Below, piece by piece: positions 1-8,300 of a DNA stretch of 64,000 nucleotides. Where the stretch lies: assembly GCA_027592035.1 (NCBI GenBank), contig JAQCIK010000008.1, positions 12,768 through 76,767 of the forward strand, written 5' to 3'. The stretch comes from Casp-actino8 sp001510455 (lineage in GTDB: Bacteria; Actinomycetota; Acidimicrobiia; Acidimicrobiales; Ilumatobacteraceae). Under the pieces are notes generated by a model. The model was not told the DNA's origin. It worked only from the letters and a program-made list of their open reading frames with translations, and did no database searches. The position numbers and the translations under genes are program-made. Numbering within the stretch: position 1 is the first letter of the stretch; every line of letters begins with the position of its first letter.

Positions 1-1
1 C

Positions 2-646
2 CTCGACACCGATCCGACCGGCACCTACGACAATCGAACGGCGTCCGCCGTGCAGGCACTGCAAACCGATCGAGATCTGTACGTCGATGGTCTGGTCGGA
101 CGTGAGACGGCGATTTCTCTCGGCATCTGGCCCGACGAACAATCACTCGTCGTCAGAACCGCTGCGCCGTCTCCGGGTGCGGTCGACCTCCTCGGTTATC
201 CACTCTCCACCGTTGCGTCGGCCGGAGCGGACGCGCCCGCACTCCCCGAGAACTCGGGAAGCGGACGACGAGTCGTGTACTCGCGAGCCGGACAACGGGT
301 GTGGGCCGTCGACGAGAACGAAATCATCCTTCGCTCGTGGTTGGTCTCGGGCAGCAAGTACGACAACGAACTTCCGGGCACCCACGAGGTGTACAGCCGT
401 TCCGAGATGTCGACGGCCTGGAACGGCAAAGCGTGGCTGCCCCAGATGATTCGCTGGCTCCGTACCGACATCGGCCACATTGGCTTCCACGCCATTCCCC
501 TCCACCGCGAGGACGATTCGCCGTATCAGACCGAGGACGAACTCGGGACACGACTGAGCGGTGGCTGTCAGCGTCAGGCCAATGCTGACGCCGCCTTCAT
601 GTGGGACTTCGCCCAGGTGGGCACCAAGGTCGTCGTCGTCGTCTAG
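2..646 (+). CDS. L,D-transpeptidase (YkuD), 5' end outside the window
   Basis: Peptidoglycan cross-linking enzyme of the YkuD family, which makes 3-3 cross-links outside the membrane. The reading frame is open from base 2 with no start, so the N-terminus lies upstream. The visible 214 residues begin in a peptidoglycan-binding type 1 repeat (residues 1-44, with D-x-R-T-A-S-A-V-Q-A-L). The YkuD domain follows from about residue 90. Its catalytic region has the conserved His (G-F-H-A-I-P, about residue 163) and the nucleophile Cys in L-S-G-G-C-Q-R (about residue 189). The usual S-H-G-C is S-G-G-C here, a position that varies in the family. The gene ends in a run of five Val codons and converges on surE. 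Confidence 0.88.
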   Translation, partial: LDTDPTGTYDNRTASAVQALQTDRDLYVDGLVGRETAISLGIWPDEQSLVVRTAAPSPGAVDLLGYPLSTVASAGADAPALPENSGSGRRVVYSRAGQRVWAVDENEIILRSWLVSGSKYDNELPGTHEVYSRSEMSTAWNGKAWLPQMIRWLRTDIGHIGFHAIPLHREDDSPYQTEDELGTRLSGGCQRQANADAAFMWDFAQVGTKVVVVV

Positions 647-669
647 ACGACATTCATCGCGTCGTCTAG
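643..669. terminator. Hairpin spanning two convergent stop codons
   Basis: Perfect 9-bp arms, CTAGACGAC at 643-651 and its complement at 661-669, around a 9-base loop. The arms contain the stop codons of the L,D-transpeptidase (+) and of surE (-). No T tract follows on either strand, so this is only a possible bidirectional terminator. Confidence 0.3.
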
Positions 670-1490
670 CGATCAAACAGGGCCGTGAGCGCTGATTCCC
701 CTCGAGCCACGTCGTCTCGATCATCGTGGCCGATCGCGCTGAGGTAACTCACCGACACGTAGTCGTTCTCGACCAGACCACCATCGGTATCGGCCGGCAA
801 TTCGACTGCCTCACCCCACTGCATGCGCACGTAATACGCGCCGTCGTGACCGGTCTTGGGCTCGAGCACGGCCGTGCTCATCCGCCTCGGAGGCTCGTGG
901 CCGATTCGCCCGAGATGCCAACCCTTCATGTCGTCGACGTCCTTGTTGGGAACGTTGATGTTGACGACCACTGGCTTGGTCGGCATGTTCGACACAAACC
1001 CTTCGACGAATGTCGCGGCCACTTCAGCTGCGGCTTCCCACTTCTGGCCGACCAACATCTCGTCCCAGCCCTGACCTTCCACACCGAATCCGGTGACGGC
1101 CTGGCTGACGGCGACACCCGACACCAGCCCGTTACGCGCCGTGAGTGCAGCACCGACCGTTCCGGAGTGGTACACCGACCGGCCGACGTTCACACCCGGA
1201 TTGATACCCGACACCACGAGATCGAAGGGATCACCGAACGCTCCCAGCCGGGCGAACATCACGCACAGTGCAGGCGGCCCCGTCACCGCCCAGGCCTGAT
1301 CGATTCCATCGACCGACGCCTGATGAACTTCGGGCTGGATGAGATGCAACGCACCGAGTGCGGCGCCCGCACCCGAGAACTCTCGATCGGGTGCGGCGAT
1401 CACGACGTCGCCGAAAGGTCGCATCGCTCGGGCCAGGACGTGCAGCCCGACCGAGTCGATGCCGTCGTCGTTGGTGAGGAGGATACGCAT
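666..1490 (-). CDS. surE: 5'/3'-nucleotidase SurE
   Basis: Metal-dependent cytoplasmic nucleoside monophosphate phosphatase of the SurE survival-protein family. The protein starts M-R-I-L-L-T-N-D-D-G. The metal ligands match the family numbering: Asp8, Asp9, Ser39 (D-R-E-F-S-G) and Asn97 (S-G-I-N-P-G-V-N). At 274 residues it is near normal length. An ATG three codons upstream (1499) would add M-G-S; I chose the start that gives the canonical N-terminus. It lies 47 bases after the enoyl-CoA hydratase on the same strand and is probably the last gene of the L,D-transpeptidase / hydratase / surE transcript. Confidence 0.95.
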   Translation of the reverse strand: MRILLTNDDGIDSVGLHVLARAMRPFGDVVIAAPDREFSGAGAALGALHLIQPEVHQASVDGIDQAWAVTGPPALCVMFARLGAFGDPFDLVVSGINPGVNVGRSVYHSGTVGAALTARNGLVSGVAVSQAVTGFGVEGQGWDEMLVGQKWEAAAEVAATFVEGFVSNMPTKPVVVNINVPNKDVDDMKGWHLGRIGHEPPRRMSTAVLEPKTGHDGAYYVRMQWGEAVELPADTDGGLVENDYVSVSYLSAIGHDDRDDVARGESALTALFDR

Positions 1491-1537
1491 GGACCCCATC
1501 GTGCCTCACCGATGGTGTCGAACGGGCATCGGCCCGG

Positions 1538-2317
1538 TCAACGACCGGTGAACTCGGCCGCCCGTCGCTCGAGAAACGCTGCCACTCCCTCTCGATGGTC
1601 GTCACTCTTGAACGACGCCGACATGGCCGACGTGTGTCGAACCATGTGATCGGCCACCGAGGCCGTGAGCCCCTCGTAGGTGAGTTGCTTGATCAGACGA
1701 TGTGAGTGCGGAGAGCCGGCTGCCACCCGTTCGGCAAGATCTCGAGTCACCGATGGAAGGTCATCCGAATCGACCACGTCGAGCACGTACCCGAGACGGC
1801 GAGCTTCTTCGGCATCGATCATGTCGCCGGTGTAGGTGAGGCGGAGGGCGTTCTGCAGGCCGATGATCCGCGGAAGGAGCCAGGTTCCGGCACCAGTGTC
1901 GGGAACCAGCCCTCGATGGACGAAGTTCCAGGCGAAGCGCGCGCGATGCGTGGCGACTCGCAGATCGCACTGCGACGTGAACTCGGCCCCCATTCCGACC
2001 GCCGGTCCATCGATCGCACAGATGGTGGGTTTCGAACACTGGACGAGCGGCCACCACTTGTCGGTCTCTTCGGCCGAACCCCGAAGGCCACGTTGCTCAC
2101 CCGGAATGGTCGAGAGATCGGCCAAGTCGGTGCCGGCACAGAACGCGCCGGGCACTCCGGTGACGACCAGAACATTGATCGCCTCATCGGCCGATGCCTC
2201 ACCAACCGCCTCGATGAAATCTCCGAGCATTGCGAACGTCATGGCGTTCTTCTTCTCCGGCCGATCGATCGTGATCGTACCCACCCGACCCTCGCGCTCG
2301 TAACGAATGTGCGACAT
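1538..2317 (-). CDS. Enoyl-CoA hydratase/isomerase family protein
   Basis: Crotonase-fold enzyme of 259 residues acting on acyl-CoA thioesters. Oxyanion-hole segments are visible (A-F-C-A-G-T-D-L and I-D-G-P-A-V-G-M-G-A-E-F). The first catalytic Glu of hydratases aligns with the Glu in G-A-E-F. The second (in P-E-x-x-x-G of classical hydratases) is replaced by an N-F-V segment, so hydration is not assured and an isomerase or other acyl-CoA reaction is possible. The start ATG overlaps the stop of the upstream L,D-transpeptidase by one base (TGATG), which suggests translational coupling. Substrate unknown. Confidence 0.9.
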   Translation of the reverse strand: MSHIRYEREGRVGTITIDRPEKKNAMTFAMLGDFIEAVGEASADEAINVLVVTGVPGAFCAGTDLADLSTIPGEQRGLRGSAEETDKWWPLVQCSKPTICAIDGPAVGMGAEFTSQCDLRVATHRARFAWNFVHRGLVPDTGAGTWLLPRIIGLQNALRLTYTGDMIDAEEARRLGYVLDVVDSDDLPSVTRDLAERVAAGSPHSHRLIKQLTYEGLTASVADHMVRHTSAMSASFKSDDHREGVAAFLERRAAEFTGR

Positions 2318-3342
2318 CAGGGTGCGGGGGTCGATTCGGGAACGGTCACGGCGGTGTCGGGCGACTCGGGGGTCGACTCGGGCACCGGGATGGTCGTGGT
2401 TGTCGTGGTCGTCGGCATTTCCGGCTTCTCGTTCTCGGTTTCAGGGTCGGCACCGTACACCCAGATCGGAGTTCCCTTCGGAACGAGGCCCGATGCCCAA
2501 ATCATGTCCATGGCCGACACGCTCACACGTACGCAACCATGTGACGCCGGGTAGCTCGGAATACTGCGCGAGCCATGGATGGCGATACCACCGTTGAAAT
2601 ACTTGGGTCGATAGATCTCACCGAGGTCACCGGCCCACCATCCCTCGGAACGCTGACGATCGACCTTGAATCGTCCCGAATCGGTGATCGACTTTCCGAG
2701 TTCCCACTTCTCCGGATCCTTCTGGTTCTGCTCGAGATACCACTGACCGTTCCCCGTGGAGGTATTGAGCACCCACTCGACGCGACCGTTCACGACGATC
2801 ATCAAGATCTGTCGATCCTTGTCGACCTCCACCACCACTCCGTCCTTCACGACGTCGTCGATCTCGGATTTCGCCACCGGTCGGTCGGCGACCATCGTGA
2901 GGGCCATTGCCGTGGCTTCGTCGACGGAGCCCGTCGCCTTCAGACCGTGGTACTTCTGGAACGCCATCACGGCCTGTCTGGTCGTGTGGCCGAACTTGCC
3001 GTCGACCGCCAGATGCCAATAACCGGCGTCGAGCAGTCGTTGCTGTACCCGGCGAGTCTCATCGCCTCCCCGACCACCCACCGCAACGAGGGGTTCGTCG
3101 AGGGCGGGAACCGCAAGTGTGGTCGTCGTCGCCGGAACGGTCGTGGTCGTAGTCGTCGTCGAGGTCGTGGACGTGGACGTACTCGTCGTGCTGGTCGTGC
3201 TCGTCGAGCTGGTCGGCGAGGTCGGTGGGGGGTTCGTCGTCACCACCGACGAGGGAGCCTCGGCGTCGGCCGCTGAACAGGCGACGATCACCAGAGGTCC
3301 GAGAAGCGCCAGAGCGATGCGGGACGACGAGAACACGTTCAC
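2317..3342 (-). CDS. Lipoprotein L,D-transpeptidase with PG-binding domain
   Basis: Second YkuD enzyme of the window, 341 residues. It has a signal peptide with lipobox I-V-A-C (Cys22), then a Ser/Thr/Pro linker (about 36-75) that would span the envelope. A peptidoglycan-binding type 1 domain (about 85-150) has the V-D-G-K-F-G-x-x-T-R-Q-A-V core. The catalytic YkuD domain (about 168-300) carries His256 (A-I-H-G-S) and the S-H-G-C-V-R motif with nucleophile Cys270. A second Thr-rich tail ends the protein. The start is GTG. It is the first gene of a minus-strand run with the hydratase and surE, so cell-wall repair and nucleotide recycling share a transcript. Confidence 0.93.
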   Translation of the reverse strand: MNVFSSSRIALALLGPLVIVACSAADAEAPSSVVTTNPPPTSPTSSTSTTSTTSTSTSTTSTTTTTTTVPATTTTLAVPALDEPLVAVGGRGGDETRRVQQRLLDAGYWHLAVDGKFGHTTRQAVMAFQKYHGLKATGSVDEATAMALTMVADRPVAKSEIDDVVKDGVVVEVDKDRQILMIVVNGRVEWVLNTSTGNGQWYLEQNQKDPEKWELGKSITDSGRFKVDRQRSEGWWAGDLGEIYRPKYFNGGIAIHGSRSIPSYPASHGCVRVSVSAMDMIWASGLVPKGTPIWVYGADPETENEKPEMPTTTTTTTIPVPESTPESPDTAVTVPESTPAP

Positions 3343-3477
3343 AGGAGAATCACGGTACCGACCTTCGGGATCCAGGTGTTGGCGCCAAACCGTCGAAGAA
3401 ATGTCACGGTTCCGGCACCACTAACTTTGAAGCCGCCGACCTCGCTATTTTCCGAGCCACACCCATAGGGAGACAGC

Positions 3478-3792
3478 ATGAAAACCATACGACAACTCTT
3501 CGACTTCAAGTTCGAGTCGTATCTCGCTCTGCGATTGATCAAGTTCGTCTACGCAATCCTGACCGTTTTGTTCACCGTCTTCGTCGTCGTCTCATCACTA
3601 GCCAGTGCGAACGCAACTAACGGCTTGTCCATCGTGTTGGGACCGATCTTCGGTCTCGTTTTATTGGCGATCTACCGAATCGTGTACGAGTCAGCACTCG
3701 TGAAATTCCAGATGGCGGAAGATATCCGTCTCATCCGTCAAGCCGGGCTTCCCCTATTGCCACCTGGGGACTGGTCTCCACCCTCCTCCTGA
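3478..3792 (+). CDS. DUF4282 membrane protein
   Basis: Small integral membrane protein of 104 residues. It begins with the L-F-D-F-K-F-E-S-Y segment typical of the DUF4282 family, followed by two hydrophobic helices (about 20-42 and 49-67) and a charged C-terminal helix. Function unknown. A good ribosome-binding site (AGGGAGA) precedes the ATG. It stands alone between a divergent L,D-transpeptidase and menB. Its codon use is less GC-rich than that of its neighbours, for example TTTTG and TTTTATT stretches. Confidence 0.8.
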   Translation: MKTIRQLFDFKFESYLALRLIKFVYAILTVLFTVFVVVSSLASANATNGLSIVLGPIFGLVLLAIYRIVYESALVKFQMAEDIRLIRQAGLPLLPPGDWSPPSS

Positions 3793-3858
3793 GACCAGGT
3801 CCGGCGACCCTCCCTCCTCAGCGCGTCGATCCCGTGCCGATCGTGGCACCATAGGGAC

Positions 3859-4770
3859 GTGACTTCCCGCACCGTCTCCGACATCTTTGACCCAACGGCC
3901 TGGGACGAAGTTCCCGGCTTCTCGTTCTCCGACATCACCTATCACCGAGCTCGTGCGCACGGGACGGTTCGCGTCGCCTTCGATCGCCCCGAGGTCCGTA
4001 ATGCTTTTCGACCCCGTACCGTCGACGAGCTCTACACGGCCCTCGAGCACGCTCGACAGTCCGTCGACGTCGGCTGCGTGATCCTCACCGGCAACGGCCC
4101 GTCGTCGAAGGACGGCGGCTGGGCCTTCTGCAGTGGTGGAGATCAGCGAATTCGTGGGCGCGACGGATACAAGTACGCCGAGGGTGACACCGCCGACTCG
4201 ATCGATGCTGGCAAGAGCGGCCGCCTCCACATCCTCGAAGTTCAGCGACTCATTCGCTTCATGCCCAAAGTCGTCATCTGCGTGGTTCCTGGGTGGGCGG
4301 CCGGCGGCGGACACAGCCTCCACGTCGTCTCCGATCTCACTTTGGCGAGTCGCGAGCACGCGCGCTTCAAGCAGACCGATGCCGACGTGGCCAGTTTCGA
4401 CGGCGGATTCGGATCGGCATATCTCGCTCGACAGGTCGGGCAGAAGTTCGCCCGTGAGATCTTCTTCCTCGGACGCGAGTACTCGGCCGACGACGCCCAT
4501 CGAATGGGCATGGTGAACGCCGTGGTTCCCCACGCTGAACTCGAGTCGACAGCGTTGCAGTGGGCGGCCGAAATCAACGGCAAGAGCCCCACTGCGCAAC
4601 GGATGTTGAAGTTCTCGTTCAATCTGATCGACGACGGCCTGGTGGGCCAGCAGGTGTTCGCGGGCGAGGCCACTCGACTCGCCTACATGACCGACGAAGC
4701 TCAAGAGGGTCGAAACTCTTTCCTCGAGAAGCGCGATCCCGATTGGTCGCCGTTCCCCTGGTACTACTGA
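3859..4770 (+). CDS. menB: 1,4-dihydroxy-2-naphthoyl-CoA synthase
   Basis: MenB closes the second ring of the menaquinone nucleus from o-succinylbenzoyl-CoA. The 303-residue protein has the MenB-specific segments F-C-S-G-G-D-Q-R-I-R-G-R-D-G-Y-K-Y, G-G-G-H-S-L-H and S-F-D-G-G-F-G-S. It also has the late block R-E-I-F-F-L-G-R-E-Y and the C-terminal D-P-D-W-S-P-F-P-W-Y-Y. These separate it from the other two crotonases nearby. Start GTG at 3859. No other men genes are in the window. The rRNA/tRNA methyltransferase follows 7 bases downstream. Confidence 0.95.
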   Translation: MTSRTVSDIFDPTAWDEVPGFSFSDITYHRARAHGTVRVAFDRPEVRNAFRPRTVDELYTALEHARQSVDVGCVILTGNGPSSKDGGWAFCSGGDQRIRGRDGYKYAEGDTADSIDAGKSGRLHILEVQRLIRFMPKVVICVVPGWAAGGGHSLHVVSDLTLASREHARFKQTDADVASFDGGFGSAYLARQVGQKFAREIFFLGREYSADDAHRMGMVNAVVPHAELESTALQWAAEINGKSPTAQRMLKFSFNLIDDGLVGQQVFAGEATRLAYMTDEAQEGRNSFLEKRDPDWSPFPWYY

Positions 4771-4777
4771 GTCGTCG

Positions 4778-5641
4778 ATGACCCGTCCGTTGATCGTCGT
4801 CGATACTCCGGACGATCCCCGTATTCAGTCGTTTCGACTCCGCGAGCGCGAACTCCGTCCCCGTCGGGTTCCCGAGCGCGTCCGCTCCGGCATGCGAGCC
4901 GAGGATCTCGAACGCATCGACCCCGGACTCTTCGTGGCCGAGGGTGACCTGGTCGTCGAACGGGCACTTCAGGCCGGTTACCGGGTGAAATCGGTGCTGA
5001 CCGATGCGTCTCGTCCTTCACCAGTTGCGCTCGCACTCCCCGACTCGATCGAGGTGTACGCCGCCACCGCCGAGGCTCGTCGGATGCTCACCGGCCTCGG
5101 AGTTGCACTCGACGTGATCGCCCTCTTCGAACGTCGCACCCTTCCCGACGTCGACTCACTGCTCGGACAGTCGCGAAGAATGCTGATCGCCGAACGAGTC
5201 GACAATCCGACCAACGTCGGTGCCATGGCGCGGAGTGCGGTCGCCCTCGGAGCCGACGCCTTCGTTCTCGACCACGAGAGTTCTGATCCTCTCGCCCGTC
5301 GTGCTCTCCGCGTGTCCATGGGAACATCGCTTCTTCTCCCCCATACGCGGACTCGCTCGATCGACGATCTGATTCACCGGCTTCACTCCGCGAACTTCGA
5401 GACGTGCGCACTCACGCCCGGCACCGGCGCCTCTCCGATTCTCGAGGTAGCCGATCGTCTCGCACCCGGCGCAAAGGTGGCGGTCCTACTCGGCTCGGAA
5501 CGAGACGGCCTCACCCACCGGACTCTCGACACGGTTCGTCATCGGGTCCGAATTCCGATGAACGAGCAGATCGATTCGTTGAACGTCGCCGCCGCAGCCG
5601 CCGTGGCGTGCTTCGCCTTGTTCGGCCCACCGACCCACTGA
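4778..5641 (+). CDS. SpoU/TrmH-family RNA 2'-O-methyltransferase
   Basis: SAM-dependent ribose methyltransferase with a trefoil-knot fold, 287 residues. All three SpoU motifs are visible: N-P-T-N-V-G-A-M-A-R-S (motif 1), L-L-G-S-E-R-D-G-L-T (motif 2) and I-P-M-N-E-Q-I-D-S-L-N-V-A (motif 3). An N-terminal substrate-binding region (V-A-E-G-D-L-V-V-E-R-A-L) precedes them. Target tRNA or rRNA nucleotide unknown. Follows menB by 7 bases and is probably co-transcribed. Confidence 0.92.
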   Translation: MTRPLIVVDTPDDPRIQSFRLRERELRPRRVPERVRSGMRAEDLERIDPGLFVAEGDLVVERALQAGYRVKSVLTDASRPSPVALALPDSIEVYAATAEARRMLTGLGVALDVIALFERRTLPDVDSLLGQSRRMLIAERVDNPTNVGAMARSAVALGADAFVLDHESSDPLARRALRVSMGTSLLLPHTRTRSIDDLIHRLHSANFETCALTPGTGASPILEVADRLAPGAKVAVLLGSERDGLTHRTLDTVRHRVRIPMNEQIDSLNVAAAAAVACFALFGPPTH

Positions 5642-5648
5642 CCAGTTT

Positions 5649-6065
5649 TCAGTTCAGGAGCGGTAGCAACGCGTCGGCGTCGAGATTCACACCGAGCCAC
5701 CGATCGCCGTCCTGTCCATCGACCAGGAACGAGACGACCAGTCCTCCCATGTCGGCGGCCAGGCGGAGAAGGTCCTCGAAACCGGGAAGGGCGAAGTCGA
5801 CACACCACTCGGTTTCGACCGGAGTGTTCATCGACGAGATCAGACGAACGAAACGACGACCGCCGTCACCGAGCCGCAGTTCAGCGTTGGTGACGAGGTC
5901 ACCCACTCCCTCGAGTTCCACGGTGTCGACCAGGTCCGCGAGTTCGGGGCGTCGGTCGGCATCGAGGCGGACCACGGGATACACCTCACCCTCCTCGTCG
6001 AGCAGTGTCCCGGCCGAGCGGATCACGAGTGGATCCCGACTCGAGTCACGGCCTTGGGTCGACAT
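5649..6065 (-). CDS. Hypothetical protein, 138 aa
   Basis: I do not recognise this family. The product is soluble and acidic, with no signal peptide or membrane helix. It looks alpha/beta, with the conserved-looking stretches N-A-E-L-R-L-G-D-G-G-R-R-F and T-E-W-C-V-D-F-A-L-P-G-F-E-D-L. The gene converges on the methyltransferase (7-base gap) and is divergent from purU. No clear Shine-Dalgarno precedes the ATG, so it may be leaderless. Confidence 0.6.
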   Translation of the reverse strand: MSTQGRDSSRDPLVIRSAGTLLDEEGEVYPVVRLDADRRPELADLVDTVELEGVGDLVTNAELRLGDGGRRFVRLISSMNTPVETEWCVDFALPGFEDLLRLAADMGGLVVSFLVDGQDGDRWLGVNLDADALLPLLN

Positions 6066-6128
6066 GATGACAGTCTCGCCGCCGGTTCACGGGGTGCGAA
6101 ATCGAAGGGAAACCAGCAGACTTCCGGG

Positions 6129-6983
6129 GTGTCCGGTACCGGAGTCCTTCTGCTGTCTTGCCCCGATCAACGCGGGGTCGTCGCCTCAGTGGCCGAATTC
6201 ATCGCCTCGCACAATGGCAACATCGTCCACGCCGAACAACACACCGACGACGTCGAGCACGTGTTCTTTCAGCGTGTCGAGTTCGAACTCGAGGGTTTCG
6301 ATGTCGGGCGTGACGACATCTTGTCCGCTTTCGCCCCCGTTGCCCGACGATTCGACATGTCGGTCGACCTCCGATTCAGCGACGTACGTCCGCGAGTCGC
6401 TCTCTTGGCGAGCAAGCAGCCCCACTGCTTGTTCGATCTCTTGACTCGATGGCGGAGTGGTGAACTTCCAGCCGACATCGTCGGCGTCATCGACAATCAC
6501 CCCGACCACGCCGACCTGGTCGAACACATGGGAGTTCCCTACCACCACCTTCCGGTGACCCCGGGAGGCAAGGACGACCAGGAGACTCGGCTCCTCGACA
6601 CGCTCGCGTCCCTCGACGTCGACGTGGTCGTGTTGGCTCGTTACATGCAGATCCTGTCCCCACGGGTCGTGGATGCATACCGGTCGAGAATCATCAACAT
6701 CCATCACTCGTTCCTTCCCGCATTCATCGGCGCCAACCCGTACCGACAGGCGCACGACCGAGGTGTGAAGCTCATCGGCGCCACTGCGCACTACGTCACC
6801 GAAGAACTCGACGAGGGGCCGATTCTCGATCAGGAAGTCACTCGGGTCACGCACCGCGACTCGGTGGCCGAGCTCACCCGCAAAGGTCGGGACCTCGAGA
6901 CCATCGTCCTGGCCCGCGCCGTGCGCGCCCACCTCGAACACCGCGTGCTCGTCTACGGGCGCAAGACCGTCGTTTTCGGCTGA
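6129..6983 (+). CDS. purU: Formyltetrahydrofolate deformylase
   Basis: PurU hydrolyses 10-formyl-THF to THF and formate, balancing one-carbon pools. I chose the GTG at 6129: it gives 284 residues, starts directly before the ACT domain (L-L-S-C-P-D-Q-R-G-V-V-A) and clears the divergent gene. The N-terminal ACT domain (about 5-85) is followed by the formyl-transferase domain. That domain has N-I-H-H-S-F-L-P-A-F (catalytic Asn/His) and the Asp in E-L-D-E-G-P-I-L. The C-terminus I-V-L-A-R-A-V-R-A-H-L-E-H-R-V is family-typical. Confidence 0.95.
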   Translation: MSGTGVLLLSCPDQRGVVASVAEFIASHNGNIVHAEQHTDDVEHVFFQRVEFELEGFDVGRDDILSAFAPVARRFDMSVDLRFSDVRPRVALLASKQPHCLFDLLTRWRSGELPADIVGVIDNHPDHADLVEHMGVPYHHLPVTPGGKDDQETRLLDTLASLDVDVVVLARYMQILSPRVVDAYRSRIINIHHSFLPAFIGANPYRQAHDRGVKLIGATAHYVTEELDEGPILDQEVTRVTHRDSVAELTRKGRDLETIVLARAVRAHLEHRVLVYGRKTVVFG

Positions 6984-7007
6984 CCCGTCACCGCGCGCGG
7001 CCGACGG

Positions 7008-7412
7008 TCAGCGATTCGGTGCCGTGATCGGAAGACCGGTGTCGTTGCGCAGGTGCTCGGCCGCTTTGGTGAAGTAACCCATCATCTCTCCGGCCACCTC
7101 GGCGTCGGGACACACAGTTTCGATGGCCCGTGCCATGTGAACCAACCAACGGTCACGTTCGAGCGGACCGACCGTGAAGGTCATGTGACGCATTCGAAGG
7201 CGAGGGTGACCTCGCTCCTCCAGATACGTGGTGACACCTCCCCAATAGTGAGCGAGAAACAGTGCGAGACGTCGCTTCGCTCCCTCGAGGTCGGACTGAT
7301 CGGGATACAACGGCCACAACACTTCGTCGTCGACCACACCTCGATAGAACTCGTCGACCAATCGCTCGAAGAACGCAAGTCCCCCGACTCGCTCGTAGAG
7401 GTCGTCGATCAC
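7008..7412 (-). CDS. glbO: Group II truncated haemoglobin
   Basis: Haem-binding 2/2 globin of the GlbO type (134 residues), linked in mycobacteria to O2 and redox handling. Visible hallmarks are the B-helix F-Y-R-G-V (Tyr B10), the H-Y-W-G-G-V-T-T-Y-L-E-E-R-G-H-P segment, L-R-M-R-H-M-T-F with the proximal His, and R-D-R-W-L with Trp G8. The GTG at 7412 overlaps the stop of the upstream crotonase by four bases (GTGA), and I prefer it to an ATG at 7433. It is the last gene of the secA-to-ftsX-to-crotonase strand run. Confidence 0.92.
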   Translation of the reverse strand: MIDDLYERVGGLAFFERLVDEFYRGVVDDEVLWPLYPDQSDLEGAKRRLALFLAHYWGGVTTYLEERGHPRLRMRHMTFTVGPLERDRWLVHMARAIETVCPDAEVAGEMMGYFTKAAEHLRNDTGLPITAPNR

Positions 7413-8269
7413 GAGAACTGAGGATCCTGCCAATCAGGGAAGACATCGGGCAGGCCCTCACTGACCGTGACCGGGAACCGGGCCGGCCTCTTCTCGAGGA
7501 AACTCATCACACCCTCACTCGCATCGGCACTTGCGCCTCGCGAGTTGATGGCTCGCGAATCGACTCGATGGGCTTCCATTGGATGATCGGCTCCCAACAT
7601 GCGCCAGAGCATCTGGCGCGTCAGGGCGACCGATACAGGTGCAGTTCCATCGGCGATCTCGAGTGCGATCGACCGGGCGACGTCGAGAACGTCGTCGGCC
7701 GGGTGAACGCTGCGCACGAGACGCCCTCGGAGTGCCTCGTCGGCACCGATGATTCGACCGGTGTAACACCACTCGGCCGCCTGGGAAATTCCCACCAGGC
7801 GGGGAAGGAACCAACTGCTCGCTGCCTCGGGGACGATGCCTCGCTTGGCGAACACGAATCCGAACTTGGCCGCTTCGCTCGCCACCCGGATGTCCATCGG
7901 GAGGGTCATCGTGACTCCGACTCCGACGGCGGCTCCGTTGATCGCTCCGATCACCGGCTTCTTCGACTCGAAGACACGCAAGGCCACCAGCCCCCCACCG
8001 TCGCGTACCACTCCGGATTTTGCCGCCACGTCGCTTCCACCCTTGGAGAACGTCTCTCCGCCACCGGACAAGTCGGCTCCGGCGCAGAAGGCTCGACCGG
8101 CTCCGGTGACGATCACCGCCCGGACGTCGTCATCGGCATCGGTCCGATCGAATGCCGCGATCATTTCTTTCAACATGCGATTGGTGAAAGCGTTCATCTT
8201 GTCGGGCCGATTGAGCGTGATGGTCGCGACCGGTCCGTCGACGGAATAGAGAATCTCCTGGAAGTCCAC
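7409..8269 (-). CDS. Crotonase/enoyl-CoA hydratase family protein
   Basis: Acyl-CoA enzyme of the crotonase fold, 286 residues. Oxyanion loops are present (A-F-C-A-G-A-D-L-S and N-G-A-A-V-G-V-G). The first hydratase Glu is replaced by Thr (G-V-G-V-T-M-T). A Glu is present in the I-V-P-E-A-A-S-S-W-F-L-P-R block, a pattern I associate with isomerase-like members. A simple hydratase label is therefore uncertain. It overlaps glbO by four bases and lies 31 bases behind ftsX on the same strand. The pairing of an acyl-CoA enzyme with a globin is unexplained. Confidence 0.9.
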   Translation of the reverse strand: MDFQEILYSVDGPVATITLNRPDKMNAFTNRMLKEMIAAFDRTDADDDVRAVIVTGAGRAFCAGADLSGGGETFSKGGSDVAAKSGVVRDGGGLVALRVFESKKPVIGAINGAAVGVGVTMTLPMDIRVASEAAKFGFVFAKRGIVPEAASSWFLPRLVGISQAAEWCYTGRIIGADEALRGRLVRSVHPADDVLDVARSIALEIADGTAPVSVALTRQMLWRMLGADHPMEAHRVDSRAINSRGASADASEGVMSFLEKRPARFPVTVSEGLPDVFPDWQDPQFS

Positions 8270-8300
8270 GGCTCGACCCTAAACGATCGATTCGTACGCG

